From: JADJDM01 sp044352985
GTDB lineage: Bacteria; Bacteroidota; Bacteroidia; B-17B0; Aurantibacillaceae
Assembly: GCA_044352985.1 (NCBI GenBank)
Contig: JBILCU010000004.1
Location: forward strand, 124,001 to 188,000
Reading direction: 5' to 3'
Length of the DNA: 64,000 bases
Part shown: piece after piece, positions 63,085 through 64,000 of the stretch
How positions within the stretch are numbered: position 1 is the stretch's first letter
How the letters are laid out: the number at the start of each line of letters is the position of its first letter
The notes under the pieces: model-generated
Databases searched by the model: none
The model's input: the letters and a program-made list of their open reading frames with translations, nothing else
Told to the model about the DNA's origin: nothing
Position numbers and translations under genes: made by a program

Positions 63085-64000
63085 ATGCAGAAAAGACATC
63101 TTATTTGTTTTTTATTTTTATTGATTTTAACTGTATTTTTCTCCTGTCAGAAAGATGAAGCCATAATTGATACTGCCAACTATCCAAGAGAAATTGGTAA
63201 AATTTTAGTAGGTAAATGCGCCACATCAGGCTGTCATAATGATGCAAGTTATAAAATTGCTTCCGGTTTAAATTTATCTTCCTGGTCTAATCTTATGAAA
63301 GGATCAAAAGTTGGTTCTGTTATTATACCTTTTAACAGTAATATGAGTTCTTTACTTTATTTCATCAATACTTATTCTGATCTTGGTTTAAGTAATGGTC
63401 CTACAATGCCTTTAAATAGTGATAAATTAACTAGAGAAGAAGTTGTTTTAATTAAAAACTGGATAAATAATGGAGCACCTGATGAAAATGGAAATGTAGC
63501 TTTTCCTCCATCAAGTGATCGGTCAAAATTTTATGTTGCACATACCTCTTGTAAAATTGTTTGTGTTTTTGATGCTGAAACAGGTTTACAGATGCGCTAT
63601 ATTAAAGTAGTAAATGATGATGAAAGTTCTACAGCTCATCAGGTTAAAGTATCTCCCGATGGAAAATTTTGGTATGTGTGTTACACCAATAATGGTAAAT
63701 ATTTAAGAAGATACAGTACATATGACGATAGTTTTGCCGGTGAAATTTTTATTGGAGCTGCTGATTGGAATACCTTTTCATTTACACTAGATTCTAAAAA
63801 AGCATATGTTATTGATTGGAGCTCTTCTGGTAAAGTGGCGGAGTGCGATTTAATAAATATGCGTGTTATCGATACTACCAGATATAATTTTTATCCTCAT
63901 GGCTCAGCTATTTCACCTAATGGTCAATATTTGTATTTTACGGCAACAACAGGTAATTTTTTATATAAAAAGAATTTAGCTAATGGCAATATAGATTTTA
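63085..64000 (+). CDS. Haem/beta-propeller lipoprotein, 5' part (cut by window edge)
   Basis: At least 305 residues, open to the window end. Signal peptide with lipobox VFFSC (about Cys21). An N-terminal cytochrome-like region contains CATSGCHND, an unusual CX4CH haem attachment motif, and the following GPTMPLNSDKLTREEVVLIK with the distal Met. From about residue 150 there are YVTN/YNCE-type beta-propeller blades (KVSPDGKFWYVCYTNNGKYL, AISPNGQYLYFTATTGN). Upstream in-frame ATG at 63058 is possible. Probable outer-membrane or periplasmic electron-transfer protein; partner unknown. Confidence 0.85.
   Translation, partial: MQKRHLICFLFLLILTVFFSCQKDEAIIDTANYPREIGKILVGKCATSGCHNDASYKIASGLNLSSWSNLMKGSKVGSVIIPFNSNMSSLLYFINTYSDLGLSNGPTMPLNSDKLTREEVVLIKNWINNGAPDENGNVAFPPSSDRSKFYVAHTSCKIVCVFDAETGLQMRYIKVVNDDESSTAHQVKVSPDGKFWYVCYTNNGKYLRRYSTYDDSFAGEIFIGAADWNTFSFTLDSKKAYVIDWSSSGKVAECDLINMRVIDTTRYNFYPHGSAISPNGQYLYFTATTGNFLYKKNLANGNIDF

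Overview
The window is AT-rich, densely coded chromosomal DNA from a member of the Bacteroidota. The evidence is the promoter type (a -7 element TAnnTTTG, with a TTTG box 19 bases upstream of rpmH), a gingipain-like (C25) protease with a type IX secretion C-terminal domain, Bacteroidota-restricted families (DUF4290, DUF983, a DUF6268-like barrel, a degenerate arginase-family protein), and lipid A and Kdo genes showing a Gram-negative envelope. I see no insertion sequence, integrase, phage block, CRISPR array or recognised defence island. Most genes are housekeeping.

Layout: 1-2.5 kb holds the start of a response regulator (cut by the left edge), a region with three copies of a 14-base palindrome, a triple-BON protein and ispE. 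2.5-9.0 kb has an outer-membrane barrel candidate and a compact minus-strand carotenoid operon: a CarH/LitR-like regulator, crtI, crtB, an unknown gene, idi, crtZ and a fused lycopene cyclase. 9.1-16.6 kb has an arginase-fold protein, a YggS-type PLP protein, a membrane glycosyltransferase, ribD, DUF983, typA and 3-hydroxyanthranilate dioxygenase. 16.7-30.9 kb has lipoproteins, a di-haem peroxidase, psd, initiator tRNA-Met, SCO, waaA, rlmI, a GT4 enzyme, a GlcD-like oxidase, clpP, a SET protein, a LYS1-like dehydrogenase, gmhA, pfkA, RNase P RNA and a transglutaminase-like protein. 31-42.6 kb has hutD, a candidate structured RNA, leuS, a NeuD-like acyltransferase, a 1696-residue PorU2-like protease and a second membrane glycosyltransferase. 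42.6-46.4 kb has coaE and a polyhydroxyalkanoate (PHA) module: MaoC hydratase, PhaE-like subunit, class III PhaC. 46.4-64 kb has an AddB-like nuclease, an ABC exporter operon ending in a PstS-like lipoprotein, rpmH, DUF4290-murA-tlpA, surE-lpxB-spoIID, lpdA, an aminotransferase, a histidine kinase and a haem/beta-propeller lipoprotein cut by the right edge.

How genes work together: ispE and idi feed the carotenoid genes, which would make a hydroxylated beta-carotene such as zeaxanthin, probably under the MerR/B12-type regulator. The MaoC hydratase can supply (R)-3-hydroxyacyl-CoA from beta-oxidation to PhaEC, implying storage granules. gmhA, waaA and lpxB belong to lipopolysaccharide synthesis.

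The points most worth following are the CarH-like regulator lacking the photoproduct histidine, the Asn/Thr-rich PhaE separated from phaC by a terminator, the structured intergenic element downstream of leuS, the palindrome triplet, the naturally Asp-type MurA, and several promoters so close to start codons that mRNAs would have almost no leader. I did not find a clear, completely new multi-gene system.
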